Part shown: positions 63,576-64,000 of the stretch, piece by piece
How positions within the stretch are numbered: position 1 is the stretch's first letter
How the letters are laid out: each line of letters starts with the position of its first letter
Assembly (NCBI GenBank): GCA_050951465.1
Contig: JBMNJC010000026.1
Location: forward strand, 1-64,000
From: JAAZHD01 sp012510895
Lineage (GTDB): Bacteria > Bacillota > Clostridia > Caldicoprobacterales > DTU083
DNA length: 64,000 bases
Reading direction: 5' to 3'
The notes under the pieces: model-generated
What the model was told of the DNA's origin: nothing
Database searches by the model: none
Seen by the model: the letters and a program-made list of their open reading frames with translations, nothing else
Translations under genes and position numbers: made by a program

Positions 63576-63600
63576 AACCACTGCTTTATCGGCAGTGGTT
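63576..63600. terminator. Terminator between the DUF4886 gene and rpmA
   Basis: Arms AACCACTGC and GCAGTGGTT with a 7-nt loop. On the minus strand TTTTTTG follows, ending the rpmA transcript; on the plus strand AATATTTTG follows. Confidence 0.8.
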
Positions 63601-63636
63601 AATATTTTGCTTAATCAGTTCTCGTATTTACCATGT

Positions 63637-63948
63637 TTAAGACTGTGCTGCTGCAACTTCCTCTACTTCTGTATAAGGATATACGCTTACACGTTTCTTA
63701 GTCTTGCTTACACGCTCAAATCTTACAACGCCGTCTATTTTTGCAAATAGTGTATCATCCTTGCCTCTTCCGACATTAAGTCCCGGATGTATTTTGGTGC
63801 CTCTTTGACGAACCAAAATATTGCCTGCCAGTACAAACTGACCGTCAGCTCTTTTCAGACCAAGTCTTTTGGACTCACTGTCACGTCCGTTACGGGAACT
63901 TCCTACTCCCTTTTTGGAAGCAAAAAGCTGCAAATCCATTCTGAACAT
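63637..63948 (-). CDS. rpmA: 50S ribosomal protein L27 with N-terminal extension
   Basis: A 103-residue L27: SKKGVGSSRNGRDSESKRLG and RQRGTKIHPGLNVG are diagnostic. Before them lies the extension MFRMDLQLF, which in Firmicutes is cut by the Prp protease after the Phe. ATG 63948 has AAGGTGG 5 nt upstream and immediately follows the stop of the upstream frame. Confidence 0.97.
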   Translation of the reverse strand: MFRMDLQLFASKKGVGSSRNGRDSESKRLGLKRADGQFVLAGNILVRQRGTKIHPGLNVGRGKDDTLFAKIDGVVRFERVSKTKKRVSVYPYTEVEEVAAAQS

Positions 63949-64000
63949 TCAGTCCACCTTCCTTTCTCTTATGGAGATCCGACTCGGGTACCCCAGTTTG
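63949..64000 (-). CDS. prp: Probable C-terminal end of the Prp protease gene (partial)
   Basis: The 16 codons at the window edge are open and end in a TGA directly before the rpmA start (TGAATG). In Firmicutes rpmA is preceded by prp, the protease for the L27 extension. The residues (GYPSRISIRERKVD) are too few to prove it; the call rests on gene order. Confidence 0.4.
   Translation of the reverse strand, partial: KLGYPSRISIRERKVD

Noticed and set aside
1..64000. CRISPR array, prophage, insertion sequence or attachment site
   Set aside because: I saw no transposase, integrase or phage gene, no regularly spaced repeats, and no duplicated tRNA 3' end beside the two tRNA genes.

Overview
The window looks like a chromosomal segment of a spore-forming Firmicute of the class Clostridia, possibly Lachnospirales-like. 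The pointers are moderate GC content, strong Gram-positive ribosome binding sites with frequent TTG and GTG starts, a THF riboswitch ahead of folT, a sleB-type spore cortex hydrolase, a ribosomal protein L27 with the N-terminal extension typical of Firmicutes, and a fragmented rpmA-obgE-nadD-yqeK-rsfS block. The family assignment is inference only.

Region 1 (about 1-12.4 kb, all minus strand) is a catabolic locus. It holds the start of an ABC transporter solute-binding lipoprotein with an in-frame stop, a Gfo/Idh/MocA oxidoreductase, two diverged NagB-like proteins, an M20 peptidase/deacylase, an amidohydrolase, an FGGY sugar kinase broken by a frameshift, an ornithine cyclodeaminase-family enzyme, a sulfatase without signal peptide, and an MFS transporter. 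Two sigma-A promoters (near 6846-6874 and 9666-9695) carry the same 26-bp operator-like sequence over the -10, and a third related perfect palindrome lies at 6559-6580. This points to one LacI-type regulon for an imported, possibly sulfated amino compound or amino sugar. The regulator gene is not in the window.

Region 2 (12.5-25 kb) holds general functions: an RNase H-like YkuK protein, a heterodimeric ABC exporter with one degenerate nucleotide-binding domain, an aldo/keto reductase, an ABC-2 type exporter pair, oligoendopeptidase F, two small unknown membrane or lipoproteins, SfsA, and a CE15-like esterase without a secretion signal.

Region 3 (25-36.7 kb, minus strand) is a second catabolic locus: a 1159-residue GH42-like protein, an HpaI-type aldolase, a creatininase-family amidase, an amidohydrolase-2 protein, a 694-residue predicted alpha/alpha-barrel protein, an aldo/keto reductase with an altered tetrad, a sugar-phosphate isomerase-like protein and a D-2-hydroxyacid dehydrogenase. 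None has a signal peptide, so it looks like an intracellular pathway for an imported carbohydrate or acid. I cannot assign a substrate. A short relic of an SDR gene lies just beyond it.

Region 4 (37-64 kb) is mostly housekeeping and envelope biology: two tRNA genes with a good promoter and a chain of hairpins, rhaB, yfbR, THF riboswitch-folT, CapA, DUF368, a CNNM/CorC protein behind an attenuator-like leader RNA, a nucleoside kinase, VanW, GDPD, two GerMN lipoproteins with a WalRK-like two-component system, comEA, a PRPP synthetase-like gene, sleB, dacF, rsfS-yqeK-nadD, a TM-Mrr-TM protein, obgE, a DUF4886 hydrolase and rpmA, with the probable tail of prp at the edge.
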